From: Massospora cicadina
Taxonomy: Eukaryota > Entomophthoromycota > Entomophthoromycetes > Entomophthorales > Entomophthoraceae
NCBI GenBank assembly: GCA_022478985.1
Contig: JAKSZP010009458.1
Coordinates: forward strand, 58,265-122,264
Reading direction: 5' to 3'
DNA: 64,000 bases
This document shows positions 33,806 to 44,725 of this stretch, piece by piece. A program made the translations under genes and the position numbers. The notes beneath the pieces were generated by a model. The model saw only the letters and a program-made list of their open reading frames with translations, was not told the DNA's origin and made no database searches. How positions within the stretch are numbered: the stretch's first letter is position 1; each line of letters opens with the position of its first letter.

Positions 33806-34930
33806 TCTCCAGGCTCAACCTGTCAGGTACCTCCATTTCACCTAGGGCACCTAAAATATAATGTCCACCATCTTCAATGCTCACTTCAGATTTGTCATTG
33901 GAGTGGCTATCAATGAACATCTGAGAGTCTATTGGTTAAGAGGTAAGTTCAGGGATTTCTTAGTTTCAGGAGAGACCCTGGGGCGCTCATCTACTCTATT
34001 AGCTTTTGGAGGAGATGCTGCAGTTATTGCAGATTTACATTTAGCCTTTGACTTAAGAGGTTTGGGCTGCCCTATGGCTACCAGATTTGGACTAGAGATG
34101 GCTAGAGGAGCGGGTGAGAGAAATAGAGGTAGCATTTTGGAAGGACAGTATGAGGGAAATACTTGGGAAGGCCGGTCTGGAGAAAAAGAAGGGCAAGGCA
34201 AAGGGACGACTGCCTTCACCTACTGACTTTTTTGAGATGATGATGGAGGGGAGCACTTCCCCATCACGGCCATTATCCTCTGTCTATCTTCACGGTATGA
34301 AGAAGAATTTCGTGTTGGCAAAGCCCCAGGAGCAGGTATTCATAGGGAGCGAGCTGTAAAAGAGGCTAGAGTGGCTAGAGTAGATGCTTGCCTCAGAGCT
34401 TCTTAGAGGAGGGTCAAGTTCATAGATGTCAGTCACCGCTAGCAAGGCCTCCTTGATATCTCGTACATTCTTAAAAGAGTGCTTAACTGAAGAGATATGC
34501 ATCGCTAAGGAGGGATGAGATGCTAATCCAGTCAGGATAGCCGCAATGGCATCATTTGGTGGTAGATTCTTTTGCAAACAATAGAGGTTGAGCTTTACTG
34601 CAAAACTGCTCAACAAAAGAGGCTATCAATTCGCCTTTTGCAAGATAAAGCACAAAAAGCCTGTTTTTGCTTTTCAAACTCTTTAGGGAGCCAAATTAAT
34701 CAATAAGTGCTTATTTAATCTCCGCCCAGGTGCTGAGGGTTGCCATTTGTGAAACCATTATCTCTTGAGCCACATGGCTCAAGCAAGGAAGGATGTACTT
34801 GAATTTTAGATGGGCAGTTGCTCCTTCCATAGCAGCTTCATAGATAAAAAGAAAGGAGGCAACACTTCCCTCATCCAGGGTAAGCTTGTCCCTGAAAAGG
34901 GGTTTCAATACTAGGGGAGCCAAAATTTAT

Positions 34931-36820
34931 TAAAGCAAATCATCACTTTTTAGTGATTTATGAAAAAACCAGTCAATTTTCCACCGTCACCTCACCGTAC
35001 CAATCTTCCATTTCACGTCCTTGGATCCACCATCTTCTGCCCCAGTGTGGGGCAGCAGGGCTCCACCTGATAGTGTTTACCGCCCAGTAGGAAAATGCAT
35101 GTGGACTGGCTCATCCAGCCCACCAAATGCAATGGGCCAATTTTTCTCTCCAATGGACTTAGTACTGCACCTAGAGTGAGTCCACCCAACCCATTCCTAC
35201 CCCCTAGCCCTACCCTGAATCAATATCTGCTTTTTCCTCCACGTCAAGTACAGATGTCTCTTCCCATCTTCTGACAAAGCAATAATTGAGCTGGCGGCGG
35301 CCACCTTTGCACCAGTTGGGTCTATCAACTTCCGCCCTTACAAGGACTATTTTTTATAGGCTTTTCCACTAAAGAGAATGCGGCTGCCATAGCAGCTACG
35401 CCCTTAATGTATAAAAACACACCCATTACCTCCACCTGCACATGCCTCCCCTGTGATACCACATTTGCGATAACCTTTGCAAACCTTCCCTCACACCTTC
35501 CCCCTCAAACACTCTAATAAGAATTGATGATATGGCTGTCCAAATATGGCACAGACCCCATCCTCCACTTCCTTGTCCCAAGTGGTGCTAAATGACTAGT
35601 GGCACCTCAAGCAATGGCCACCATTACCCCCACCAGACAACTATAGCCCAGCACATCCCACCATGTGCCTATATCCCATCTGCACCAGACACTTCTTTTG
35701 GGCTCACATTGACAATGGTCACACAGTTTGCCCCCTCTGCTATGAATTAGACCATTTTAAAAAATCATGTCAATACAGTTCAAAAATGTGGAAACTGCCA
35801 AGCCCACACATGAGGCCACACCAACAGCGTTCAAGTGGGTATTTTGGCTGCCTCACCACCTCAGATGAGTGCTCAAAAAATTAGCAAAACCTTTATAACC
35901 AAAGCCCAAACCAGAAACTTTCTCACAATATACCCAATCAGGAGCAGGTTTGGATCCAAATTCAAATAAAACAATTTCCCGCCACAAAACTTACCCAACC
36001 ACAGCCACATCTCCAAATCAACTCCACTATATCAAAATCCCTAAAACTTATTGAAGTAACTGAATCTGGTGAAAGTGTCCCATCTCCGTACTTTTTGATT
36101 AATTTAGAACTATATCTGCCTTCAGACTTCGATGCCCCATTCCCACCCAAGACATATGTCCCCAAACACCGCTACCCCTTTCTTGAGCAACCATCAGCTT
36201 GCCAAGGCCATGGTGGCCTCACCCAAAAGTCGCCATCTCCATGATGCCATGGCACTCTCTGTTGCTGTATTTAAGGAAGAGATACACATCACCCAATTCT
36301 CTCCCAATTTCCCTGATGTTGCAAAAGTGGAAATCAAACGATTAACTGTAACTGCCACCTCCGCTATCAAGCATGTTGATGCACTGGCAGATTTTTCCCC
36401 CAACACGCGTATCACTAATGCCAACATTACAAAATTCGCCCAGCTTCCTGACACATGCATATAAGCCGAATACCATGTTGCCAAACTCCTGGAGGCTTTT
36501 CTCTAGGCCAAAATTGTCAAGTCAATCTCAACAATTATCTACTCAACTTGACCCTCATCTGAATGATGCCCCAACCCCTTGCTCTCAGCATTGATATGTC
36601 TCTTCAATGGTAAAGCTGAAATTGATAATCTGCCTGATCCCCCCTCCATCTCCACCATGGTGGGATAAGCGGTTCACCGCTGCTACATCTGGTAGGTTAT
36701 TTTTCATTTTTTGGTGTCTCTCCACTCGTTTGGGGTTTAGGGTTTTTGGTTCATGTTTTTGGTTTGATTGTTTGGATTTTGTTTTAGTAATGTATGTCCC
36801 ATGGTCAGCTTACCTCAAAC
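34931..36820 (+). mobile_element. W retroposon, copy 1
   Basis: It is inserted in the gag of element C. The start is near a small perfect hairpin (atcact at 34942-34947 with agtgat at 34952-34957), followed by the W opening (gccccagtgtgggg near 35039). A zinc knuckle reads CPLCYELDHFKKSC near 35732-35770. The C-terminal helical part is at 36132-36464. The 3' end has the W signature catggtcagcttacctcaaa. The flanks aaaatttatt (34922-34931) and caaatttaat (36820-36829) are a probable target duplication. Frames are broken by many stops. Confidence 0.82.
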
Positions 36821-37010
36821 AAATTTAATATGAGGAGAGGCCCCATAAGGACCTTGGAAAGAGTGCTGCTCAAGCCATTTAAGGCGAGATAGAGCACTGG
36901 ATAGCTGGTGTTCCAGAGTAGCTAGCCAGGATTTAATTTCAACCTGAAGTTTGTGAGGGTTACTTTCCTCATCAACCTCCATTTTGTACTTGTTTGTTTT
37001 TTGGTGTACA

Positions 37011-37031
37011 GGCCCCTTGTAGTGAGCACCA
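37011..37031 (-). other. Primer-site-like motif of element C
   Basis: The minus strand reads TGGTGCTCACTACAAGGGG two bases after the 5' LTR end (37034). It is the best preserved example of the motif shared by A, B, C and H. Translated in the gag frame it gives SGAHYKGP. Confidence 0.7.
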
Positions 37032-37033
37032 CT

Positions 37034-37226
37034 TGTCAAAATCCTGGTTGCAGATATTGCTCGCTGTTGCTATTACCAAAGGATAAAACAATTTAGCAGA
37101 GAAGGAGTATCAAAACACTCAGATGCTTATTATAAGATTAGGGCATTTTATTATTATTTAAACTAAACTAGAACTTTAAAACTTTGAAAAGAGGAGGTTT
37201 TCATAGTAGCTTTTTTTAGTTGTAGT
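37034..37226 (-). repeat. 5' LTR of element C, part next to gag
   Basis: It aligns with about 29370-29560. It ends at the insertion point of W copies 2 and 3, with ttagttgtagt at 37216-37226. Confidence 0.85.
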
Positions 37227-39211
37227 TTGATAAAAAACATTGGATCCATCCTTCTTTCTTAATAAACACTGAGGAGGCCCTAATTTCTCTCGATCTCACT
37301 TCAAGCAAATTTTATGAAAAAAGCTTTTAATTTTACACTGCCATCTGTCCACACCTATTTTACAAAAAAATGTCCGCAGATCCATCACATGCTGCTCTAA
37401 TGTGGGGTATCAGTGCTCCACTGGCTATTGTTTTCTGCCCTGTTGGCAAATGCATTTGCATGGGGTCAAATAGCCCAGCATCTTTTTCATATCTTTTGTC
37501 CCCCACAGGACTTAGCGCTCCATTTGGCGCGCATCTACCATTCTCACTCTATCCTCTCGCCCTCCCTCATTCTAACATCCAATTTTGCCTAAAGTCGACT
37601 ATGGACGTTTGTTCCCATATTCTGACAAGGCAATTATCAAAGTAGCCACAGCTATGTCTGCATCAGCTGGCTTTATCAATTTCTGCACATTTAAGGTCTA
37701 TTATGATGTTGGCTTCCAAATGGAGGAGGATGCTGAAGCGGCAGCACAAACTCCTCTAATCTTATAAAAAACCCCATTCCCACAACCTGTACTCGCCTCC
37801 CTTCAGACACCACATTGATAAAGTCATTTGCATCCATTCCATCTTACCTACCACCCCAGTTATTATATGACTAGTTGATGGGGGGCTTCAGGCTTATGGG
37901 ACACAGCCCAACCTTATCTTCGCTGTTCCTTCTGGAGCAGAGCGCCTTGATGCACTTTGCGCCACTGTCACCATAATCCCACACCACCTTGCCATAGCCC
38001 CACAAATCCATCCATCCTCATGTCACCGCAGTGCCTGATCATTTCTTTTGGGATCAGGTGGATAATGGTCACTAAATTGTCCCCTCTGCTTTGGACTTGA
38101 CCATTACAAAAAATATGCCCTAACCTTACTTCTGCTGGTGTGGCCTCTGAACCACATTCTGTGGATTCCGAATGGGGCGTTTTGTTGCCCCCTCCTTCTA
38201 ATATTCTTATTTGAGGCGCCAGAGTGAGAAATCAGCCTCCACCAAACCCACCCACACTATCCTACCCAATTTCAACCACACCAATCAGAAAAAGTCCTGG
38301 ACCACATTCAAACCCAAGCAGCCCATTTGACTTCGCTATTCAAATTCTCCATCTACTATTCCTGTGAACCAAAATACATAGGAATCTTTGGCAGATATTG
38401 ATGAATCAGGTAACATTGTCACCAATGAGGACTCCGGTGAATCTCTCAGCCTGCTCAATTGTATTTGGGCCAAATTTACAATTCTGATTTTGACAAATAC
38501 CCTTCCCCTAAACAATTCACTCCTAAACCCAAAGCCATCCCATACCAAGGTGACCACCAGCTCGCCTTAGCAGCAGTGGCCTCACCCCATTGCCAAATCC
38601 TACGCAAAGTGGTGGCACAATCTATTTTTATTCCACCTTGGGCTGAGCATAGTCGAGTTCCCCCCTGATTTCCCCAAAACAGCATAGGAAGAAATCACAA
38701 AATTGGACACTGAAGCCACTAATGCGGTCATGCAGGTGGCCCTGTTAGAAGATTTTGACCCGTCTGCAAAAATCACCTTACAAAGTCTCACCAAATTTTC
38801 CCAACTTTAAGAAGCCCACATTCAAGATGAACACCAAGTATTGGAATCTTTGAAGCTGTCTACCAAGCTGATCTTGAGGAAGGTAACCAACTTTTTGTCC
38901 ACTTATACCCCCACCACGCTGATGCGCCCACACCCTGGCTCTCCGCTTTTGTCTATTTCTACAACTTCAATAAGGATGACCAGCCAAATATGTCCGTAGA
39001 AGCGCTGCCTGACCCCCTCATCCTCTGCCATGGTGGGTTAGTGGTATTCCACTCCATGCCTGGTTGGAGTTCTATCTTGGTAATTTTTATTTTAGTTGGC
39101 TTTTAGTTTTTATCCATTCAATATTTTATTCAGTTCTTTTGATTATTGAGTATTGGTAATGTCCAACACTAGTTGGTGTACCTTGATAAAGATTTTAAAT
39201 TAAATAAATAA
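37227..39211 (+). mobile_element. W retroposon, copy 2
   Basis: It is inserted in the 5' LTR of element C. The first coding part, 37370-37645, continues in another frame at 37585-37767 and gives the W N-terminal domain (GFINFCTFKVYYDVGFQMEEDAEAA). The knuckle region near 38080-38110 has lost part of its cysteines. The C-terminal part around 38460-39030 reads DHQLALAAVASPHC and then DAPTPWLSAF. The 3' end carries the W signature in weakened form near 39160-39185. Flanks ttagttgtagt (37216-37226 and 39212-39222) are a perfect 11-bp direct repeat. Confidence 0.83.
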
Positions 39212-39222
39212 TTAGTTGTAGT

Positions 39223-41131
39223 GGAAACTTTTCTTTCACATGACAACTTTTAAGCAATTTTTCAAAAGTAACTGTTAAAATTCCACTGCCACTATACCGC
39301 ATCAGTTTTCCATTTATGCCCTCTTATCCACCACCTGCTGCCCCAGTGTGGGCAGAAATGCTCCACCTGCTAGCATGTACCACCCAGCAGGCAAACGTGT
39401 GCGGACAGGCTCATCCAGTCCGCCCAATACAACTGGCTGCGTTGTCCCTCTAAGGGACTTAGCACTGCACCTTGCATGAGTCACCCACCCCCATCCCCTA
39501 GCCCTACCTTGATCAAATATCTGCTTTTGTCTCAGAGTTGAATATGGACATCTCTTACCATATGCTGACAAAGCGTTTATTGAGCTGCAACGTCTACCTT
39601 TGAGCCTCAGGTTTTAGTGACTTCTGCCCTTATAAGGGTTATTTTAATATTGGCTTTCCCAAGGAAGAGGAAGGGGCTGCTGCAGCAGAAACGCCCTTAA
39701 TTTACAAAAATACACCCATTACTACCACCTGAACTCGTCTCCCCAATGATATCAAAAACATGATGACCTTTACAGATCTTCCATCACACCTTCCCCTCAA
39801 ACACTATATGAGGAGTTGATGTCAGGGCTATCCACTTATGGCACGAACCTCATCCTCCAATTCATTGTACCAAGTGGTGCTGAGTGCCTAGCGGCACCTC
39901 AGGCAATGGTCAACATTACCCCCCACCAGCTAAACGTGGCTTAGCACATCCCACCGCGTGCCTATATCCCATTCACACTTGACCATTTATTTTGGGCTTG
40001 CACTGACAACGGTCACACAATTTTCCCCCTATGCCATGAGTTTGACCATATTAAGAAGGTATTTCTTTACAATTCAAACCATGTGAACACTGCCAACTCC
40101 GCCCATGAGGCCACACCAACAGCGTTTGAATGGGGATTTTGGCTGCCCCCACCACCATAGGCCGTGCGCTCATTGAATCAGATGCATAAGCTACCAACCC
40201 AAGCTCAATCCAGCCAATTTACACCCATGCCAACCAATCAGGTGCTGGTATAGCCCCAAATTCAATCCAAACAATTTCCCGCCCCAAAACTTTCCCAATC
40301 CAAGCCACATATCACTGAATCAATCCTTATAACCAAAATCCCATAGACTTATTGGATGAGGTGAACAAATTTTGTGAAATTGTCCCACCTCCAGACTAAC
40401 CAATTAATTTAGGACTTATCTGAATTCAGACTTTGATGCCCCACTCTTGCCCAAATAATTTGTCCCCAAACCCACCACAACCCATTTGAGAGTGACCATC
40501 AGCTAGCTGAGGCTGTGGTGGCATCACCCAAAAGTTGTCATCACCGTGAAGCTGAGGTAGCCTCTGTCACTAAATTTAAAGAAGGGCTGCATGATACCAA
40601 GTTCCCTCCCAATTTCCCTGCTGTTGCAGCAGAAGAAATCACCCAACTCAGAGAAGCTGCCATCACCACTGTAAAGCATGTTATTGAACTGGTAGATTTT
40701 CCCCATCCACACGCATCACAAGAGCTAACATTAAAAAGTTTTCCCAGCTTCCTGACGCCCACATCAAAGTGAAACACCAGTATGCCGATTTCGTAGAGGC
40801 TCTGTTCTAGGCCCAAATTTTCAATCTCAACAAATATCTGCTTCACTTCAACCCTCATCCCACGGACGCCTCAACCCCCTTGCTATCAGAATTTATCCAC
40901 CTTCTTAATACTAAAGTCAAAATTGATAATCCTCCTGATCCCCCCCCCTCCACCATGGTGGGATAAGTGGCTTGCTGCTGTGCCACCTGATAGGTTGTTT
41001 TATCATTTTTCTTTGTGTGTCCCACTGCTCATTTAGGGCGGTTGATTCATTTTTTCAGTTTGTTTAGTTTTGGAGATTCTGTTTTGGTGATGTCCATCCC
41101 CTGGTCAGCGTAACTTAAAGAAAATTTAAAA
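39223..41131 (+). mobile_element. W retroposon, copy 3
   Basis: It directly follows copy 2, separated only by the repeated target ttagttgtagt. The opening (gccccagtgtgggcag near 39341) and N-terminal domain (GYFNIGFPKEEE-like, near 39640) are clear though shifted. The knuckle region near 40010-40060 is degraded. The 85-codon frame 40515-40772 is the C-terminal helical part. The 3' end reads cccctggtcagcgtaactta. The right flank attatttttgtagt (41132-41145) is a decayed third copy of the target repeat. Confidence 0.82.
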
Positions 41132-41691
41132 ATTATTTTTGTAGTGATGGAGTAAAAGAGCAACACCATTAATATGTCACTGTTTAGTACCAAACAAGCT
41201 GAGTCTTGAAGTGAGACGGCTGAGAAATTCAGTATAAGCTATGAGTATCTGAAATAAGGAATATGGGGTTTTTGATCTATTAGAGCTCTCAAAGCTCACC
41301 TTGCTTCATTGGAATGGCCGATGAATGGTCAATAGTAGGTAGAATAAGTCCATTAGGCAAGTATTTAATATATGTGAGCCAATCATTGTGGCGAAAATAA
41401 TTACACTTGGTGGGACCCCCTCCAAGGCTATCAAAGGGGTGGTCTCTGTGTAGGTGGTTTAATTAAATTATAAATGGGACATGAAGGACTCTTGGAAGAA
41501 TTCACCTGAGTCTGCCGCATGATTGGTGCAATCCAACTACTGAAACTAGTGCTAGGTGGCTGAGGAGAGTGATTAAAGTTTAATCTAATTTTAGGGGTTC
41601 CACAAAAATTGGCCATGGTCTTTTGGCCTATTTCATCCTTATTAAGAACAAAAAACTATTATTACAAAATTGGACAGGCATTTGTCTGACA
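41132..41691 (-). repeat. 5' LTR of element C, distal part
   Basis: It aligns with about 29548-30106; together with 37034-37226 it gives a full LTR. It ends tttgtctgaca at 41691. Confidence 0.85.
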
Positions 41692-41696
41692 CTTTT

Positions 41697-42250
41697 TAAA
41701 CTTCATTAAATCAATAGGTCCATCCTGAAATTAAGTTTCAAATTGATAAAGGCTGAATGCTCATGAGGCGGCACTGGAGTGTCTGGAGGGGCGGAAGCAT
41801 TAATGTCCAGAACATATGTAAAAAAACCAGTCAAGTTACAAGTAACTAGTGCCTCATCCTCTCTTTTTCAGGTTCTGTCAGATTGGTTTTTACTCAGGGA
41901 GTAATGCACCATAAGTTACACTAAAATGACCATGTCAACACTTACAAAGATCATTTTAAAATCATATAGATTTGTTTAAAATTATAAAAAAGACAGCTGA
42001 GTTCTGCCTGCATCAATTTATCAATAGTTCCATTTTTGTTAGTAAACAGAAAATTAGACTTTAAAGCAATATTCCATTCATCAGAGGCCTTACTTTATGT
42101 CACTAAGTATTCATTTCAAGATTCAAGGAATCAATTTCCTGGTACAAGTCATATTAGAGTGAATAGTTCCATTCATGTCTTTTAGGCTGTTGAGGCGGCG
42201 TTGATAAGCTTCCATATTTTTACCAATTCTTTTACTTGATGATCATGGCC
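41697..42250. other. No recognisable gene
   Basis: The sequence is AT-rich with short chance frames only. Confidence 0.4.
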
Positions 42251-43379
42251 TATTAGGATGCCAGAAATTTTCCAACTTGAGCATTCATTCTGCACATTGT
42301 TGAAAAATATTATCAGAAATATATTTGTTGGGCCTGCGGCTTCCACCTCTACCGCTTCTGGCGCTCCTCCTTCTGGAATCAGGCTTGCTGCTGCCTCGCC
42401 CAAATTTTTTGAGTGGGGTGCAATCAGCCCACCCCAAACCTTGGCTAATTCTGGCGCTGCTTTCAAAGCAGCAGCCAATCAAAATTTAAGCTTTTAAAAT
42501 TCGTCAGAATTATGGAATTCTGAGCCAATGGCTAAGACAGTTTCAGCTGAGCTGCCATGGTCAACTGTTTGCAGCCAATCAAGATCCGCCACTGCATTGT
42601 CTCTGGTGGCTGTCCTGGAATTAGCTATTTCAAATCCATCTGAAGCGCTCAAATGGATTGATGATATGGATCAGCCTTATAATGTTAAGCCTGATTTTGC
42701 CTTGAAAGATTTTTTGTAAATCCTCCTGATTTGCGTCCCCACCGCTTTAAAATCTAAAACGGTTTCCTTTTTACATAAAATATAAACATATTGGTGGCAG
42801 AGGCAGCTGCTGCGACCGCCAATACTCTCCTCTACCAACATCTTAATGGGGTGATGAAAACCCCTTGTTAAGGGTATTCCCATCCCAAATTACCCCCATG
42901 ATTTTTATTAGGATGCTAAATATGAAGTTAAGCAGCTGCTTTTGGTGCAATCTGTGCCTGCATTGACATGGCAAAACTTATCTTTTTAACCCCAATTATC
43001 CTGAAACCCACCGGTGCACTGAGCCATTCACTTGTGTGCTGGCTCTAATCACTTTCGCTGAGCATCAACTTGCTCAATATGTTGAGGCAATGGACACCGC
43101 CGGCCTCATTAACAAAGAAAACCAGCAATTATACCTCCTTATGCACACATTTCGCTGGTGCCCCAACCCCTATTATGTCCACCATGGTCCGCCAGCTAAA
43201 GAGGGCGCTGGACAAAAGTAACCAAAGCTTCCTCGCCATCTGATATGGCTTTTCAAGCTGATAACTTAGGGGCTATATTAGAAATTTTTATTCTAATAAT
43301 CTCTTTATCTGGCTCATTTGCAAATAAAGATGCGTGGCAGCTCCCCTTTTTGGGTTGGGCACCACTAGTGCTAAAAAAG
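42250..43379 (+). mobile_element. Repeat G, copy 2 (unclassified, partly coding)
   Basis: The 3' part (42900-43379) matches the minus strand at 1295-1740. It encodes FNPNYP, FTCVLALITFAEHQLAQYVE, and LMHTFRWCPNPYYVHHGPP (frame 43036-43221). An upstream frame of 79 codons (42258-42497) is rich in Ala, Ser and Pro and contains a GPAASTSTASGAPPSG stretch. Another (42528-42719) reads as a helical segment. Frames are separated by stops, so this is a broken copy. It ends in a short A run (gctaaaaaa). I recognise no family. It could be a Gag-like protein of a non-autonomous element. Confidence 0.5.
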
Positions 43380-44298
43380 ATATTGATAGGCCTTGTGTTC
43401 AGCTGCATTAGCATCAAAGGGTTGTACTACCTCTACCATAATTTAATCCTTAACTTGGTTATCTAATCTATAATTAATAAAACATGCTCATGGAAACAAG
43501 GTGTGCTCTCCCTAAGGTGAGTGCTAAATGTCAAATTAGCACTTGAAGTCATATTTCCGGTGCACAGTCTATAAGCAGAGCAATACAATGTACTGTTTGA
43601 GGACAGTAACCTTGACAAAAGGCCACAAAAGAAACCCTTATTAACAGAAACAGGGTTATATTAACAACAAAGAGGCACACTATAGTATCAAATACTGCCA
43701 GTAAATCTGAGGATCACTAAAGTAACCTTAGGTATAGGCTGGTTTCAGCTATTTTATGAAAAAAGATCTTTCTCCAGATGATAACCCGCTATGAAATGTT
43801 CTTATAATTTCCATAGTACTTGTTGGTGCAATTTCTAACTACTTAGCACGATTTAAGATTGGGAAGTAGAATACTTAATATCTAAATTAGGCCAGGAAAA
43901 AAAATTCTACGGCTGAGGCATTTCCATAAAAGTAGAAATATGCCAATGGCAATCAATACAACAGCAGATTGCTGTAGCTATAAAATGACCCTGTAACCGA
44001 TTATTTTATGCTGGTGCAGGTGAATGGAGATATTCATATAGAGATAAGATAATAGTAGATACTAGAAACTGAGCAATGGGCTACAGTGATCAATGTGATA
44101 AAGAAGTGGAAGTTGCACCAGCAGGGATTAGGGATTCAATCTGCTGTCATAAATGCTAGTGGACAAATGCACCCCAGCGAAATTATCAATAGTAATTCAG
44201 TACAACTTTGGCAACCATTTATAAAGTCAGGGGCCGCGGGGTGAGATAAAGTATAAAGCAATTGAACCTTGTATTAAATTATTAGTTAATATAAGATT

Positions 44299-44628
44299 AT
44301 GGTAAAAGTATATAGCCAAATGAATGGTCAGACCAATTGCAACACTAATATTGCGTCCAGAAGTGAACTCCTAACATCAGGCGGAGTAGGAGCAGATACA
44401 CATGAAACTACATTCCTACCAGCGCTGAAACAATGGCAGGAACAAGAAGGAGTGAAAAACTGGGTTTTGGTTTTTGGACGCGGTGGAGAGGTGGCAACTG
44501 TTGTAAAGGCATGTGGAGGCGAGGTCACAACTTTCTCAGGGGAAATCACGTTGATGAACTCAGAGTTGACACTAAGGTTATGTTTAATACATGAATTGCA
44601 ACTAATAGATCTGGCAAGATATGGGTAG
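44299..44628 (+). CDS. Orphan ORF, 109 codons, unknown
   Basis: It starts at an ATG and is Gly/Val/Glu-rich (VFGRGGEVATVVKACGGEVTTFSGE). There is no signal peptide or known motif. There is no promoter or intron evidence, and the flanks are AT-rich transposon debris. The sequence from 43380 to here holds nothing else I recognise. It may be a chance frame. Confidence 0.2.
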   Translation: MVKVYSQMNGQTNCNTNIASRSELLTSGGVGADTHETTFLPALKQWQEQEGVKNWVLVFGRGGEVATVVKACGGEVTTFSGEITLMNSELTLRLCLIHELQLIDLARYG

Positions 44629-44725
44629 ACTGCTTGACAAACTTTTACTTAAAGTTGAAACTGAGAAATTGCGGTGAGTTATGATTTACCTGTGTACTAA
44701 ACTATCATGGTTTGCAAAAGTAATT

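Larger units (their letters stand above)
33900..37033 (-). pseudogene. Element C gag, split by W copy 1
   Basis: From right to left, a 74-codon frame (36815-37039) begins at the LTR edge as TSGAHYKGPVHQK, crossing the primer-site-like motif. It continues with a helical, charged stretch (LEHQLSSALSRLKWLEQH). The frame is then cut by W copy 1 (about 34931-36820). It resumes at 34711-34923 (FRDKLTLDEGSVASFLFIYE) and 34290-34616 (NAIAAILTGL-like, Gag central part). A Pro/Ser/Lys-rich linker follows at 33929-34219. I did not find a clean zinc knuckle. Confidence 0.65.
29370..41691 (-). mobile_element. Element C: Ty3-type LTR retrotransposon broken by three W copies
   Basis: The minus strand runs from the 5' LTR (37034-41691, itself split by two W copies) through a primer-site-like motif, gag (split by another W copy), protease, RT, RNase H and integrase, to a purine tract and the 3' LTR (29370-30106). 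The LTR pieces add up to about 740-750 bp on each side. Flanks are ttttt (29365-29369) and ctttt (41692-41696), a possible target duplication with one mismatch. Coding parts keep longer frames than in H or B but contain stops, shifts and changed active-site residues. Confidence 0.87.

Noticed and set aside
33861..34359. Plus-strand ORFs of 121 and 81 codons
   Set aside because: They are shadows opposite the gag linker of element C; the minus strand explains the region better.
36607..36828. 73-codon hydrophobic ORF, possible membrane protein
   Set aside because: It lies in the T-rich 3' non-coding end of W copy 1; the other copies do not keep it.
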